Shown here piece by piece: positions 5,361 through 6,210 of a stretch of 6,210 bases of DNA. This stretch comes from Acetobacteraceae bacterium (GTDB lineage: Bacteria > Pseudomonadota > Alphaproteobacteria > Acetobacterales > Acetobacteraceae), in NCBI GenBank assembly GCA_027323595.1, contig DAHWBL010000041.1, forward strand, positions 1-6,210. Direction: 5' to 3'. Position numbers and translations under genes: made by a program. Positions within the stretch are counted from its first letter, which is position 1. Each line of letters begins with the position of its first letter. The notes under the pieces were generated by a model. That model did no database searches and was not told where the DNA came from. It saw nothing but the letters and a program-made list of their open reading frames with translations.

Positions 5361-6136
5361 CAGCCCGCCAGGCACTCGCAATATTTGGCAAGCTTCTCAA
5401 AATCGAAATGTGACGGCGATACGCCACTGACGCCAATCCACTCGCCGGGCGAATGGGTCACATATGCCTCGTCCATGTAGCAATCCAAAAATTCCCATGA
5501 CATCGGCTGCACCGCGCCCCAGGTCACGCAATAGACATATTTTTCGTCATACCCGGCACAAATCACGCAGTGCCCACCCCACGACCCTGGCGCGCGCTGA
5601 TCTTCACCTGCATTCGCCACTACATCCCAAACATTCTGCTCACGCGCGGTCAGCGGCAGCAGCAGCCCGATATAGCAATGGCCAAACAACCAGATCGCCT
5701 GGCGAAAACCAACGCGATCCTTGACCGACAGCGCGCCCCACAATGTCACCTCCGGCGCCTGCCGTCCAAGATCGACCCCGGTTCGCGCGAACCAGTTCAG
5801 CACATCGATTTCCCGAAGGCCCTGGTCAGACCCGGGCCTCGCCGGAGACCAGCCCGACAGGTTCGAATAAATCTGCTCAACCACCGCGTCGGGCATGACC
5901 AACGGCGTGCCGAGCGCAAGCGACGTGCGCTGCAACACACCGTTTGCCCACCCCGAAATCGTGCAACAGCCGATTTCATCATTGCAGAACATCCGCCAGG
6001 CAACGCCCGTGTGGTAATCAACGGCACTCGGTGGCTCTGGCAAAGGCGCCCGGGCGAAACTGCGCATGAGCGGCACGGCCGCCGCACCGGCGGCGGGTGC
6101 CAGGCGACCAAGCTTCATGTCGTGAAACGCAGCCAC
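5360..6136 (-). CDS. Papain-like cysteine-peptidase-fold protein, unknown role
   Basis: This 258-residue protein has no signal peptide or membrane segment. MFCNDEIGCCTISGWANGV at 49-67 matches the pattern I recall as 'GNDxxGDCT' from a family of uncharacterised bacterial and phage papain-fold proteins, with C58 as the likely nucleophile. GGHCVICAGYD at 187-197 supplies the histidine (H189). VTWGAVQPMSWEF at 204-216 supplies the TWG segment that follows the His strand, as NSWG does in papain. The order Cys-His-TWG fits clan CA, but peptidase activity is inferred. It has nine cysteines, many for a cytoplasmic protein. The start is GTG at 6136, overlapping the upstream gene's stop by one base (TAGTG). 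The ATG at 6118 (MKLGRLAP) is a close alternative, and neither has a clear ribosome site. Confidence 0.75.
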   Translation of the reverse strand: MAAFHDMKLGRLAPAAGAAAVPLMRSFARAPLPEPPSAVDYHTGVAWRMFCNDEIGCCTISGWANGVLQRTSLALGTPLVMPDAVVEQIYSNLSGWSPARPGSDQGLREIDVLNWFARTGVDLGRQAPEVTLWGALSVKDRVGFRQAIWLFGHCYIGLLLPLTAREQNVWDVVANAGEDQRAPGSWGGHCVICAGYDEKYVYCVTWGAVQPMSWEFLDCYMDEAYVTHSPGEWIGVSGVSPSHFDFEKLAKYCECLAG

Positions 6137-6210
6137 TATCGGGGCGACGTCAAACGGGCATGTGCGATCTGCCCGGCCAGAAGCATCCGCGCGACCTCAG
6201 GCTGCGGCAA
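6136..6210 (-). CDS. C-terminal fragment of an unidentified upstream gene
   Basis: A minus-strand frame is open from the right edge to TAG at 6138-6136 and gives 24 residues, LPQPEVARMLLAGQIAHARL then TSPR. The composition resembles coding sequence of the neighbours. The stop overlaps the GTG of the peptidase-like gene by one base, the arrangement expected of a coupled operon. The fragment is too short to identify. The alternative is that it is non-coding upstream DNA. Confidence 0.45.
   Translation of the reverse strand: MPQPEVARMLLAGQIAHARLTSPR

Noticed and set aside
5068..5436. Minus- and plus-strand frames of 66-122 codons spanning the 5172-5359 gap
   Set aside because: They translate the palindromes and the ends of neighbouring genes in shifted frames. 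The products are Arg/Ala/Pro-rich with no motif and no ribosome site.

Overview
The window looks like chromosomal DNA from a GC-rich alphaproteobacterium, most plausibly Acetobacteraceae or a nearby Rhodospirillales lineage. The grounds are the codon bias, a cysteine-poor L36 of the alphaproteobacterial kind, a DUF1194-type von Willebrand factor A (VWA) protein, and a glycolate-oxidase-type glcD-glcE pair. This is inferred from protein character, not from a database search. No transposase, integrase, CRISPR array, tRNA or rRNA is visible.

Layout from left to right. Positions 1-2908 are a minus-strand block. Read in transcription order it holds a class I methyltransferase-like gene (start 2908), the small ribosomal protein gene rpmJ (1909-1784) with its own promoter candidate and intrinsic terminator, then glcD (1690-260). 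glcE follows, starting at a TTG that overlaps the glcD stop and running off the left edge. GlcD and GlcE are the two FAD-domain subunits of a glycolate/D-2-hydroxyacid oxidase; the iron-sulfur subunit GlcF would be expected beyond the left edge.

At 2909-2998 a divergent gap separates the methyltransferase from a plus-strand gene for a small two-helix membrane protein (2999-3406). That gene converges on a minus-strand fumarylacetoacetate hydrolase (FAH) family gene (4311-3475). Two strong hairpins fill the short space between them.

At 4312-4469 a second divergent gap, with a GAAAC-G-GTTTC palindrome, precedes a plus-strand gene for an exported DUF1194/VWA protein (4470-5171). That gene converges on a minus-strand gene for a papain-like cysteine-peptidase-fold protein of unknown role (6136-5360). 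The gap between them (5172-5359) carries two large inverted repeats with related arm ends, which look like an extragenic palindromic repeat unit. The peptidase-like gene overlaps by one base the stop codon of a further minus-strand gene that enters from the right edge.

The genes do not form one pathway. Only glcD-glcE and the pair at the right edge look translationally coupled. I see no convincing defence or mobile system. The least explained items are the palindrome pair at 5232-5360 and the cysteine-peptidase-like gene beside it.
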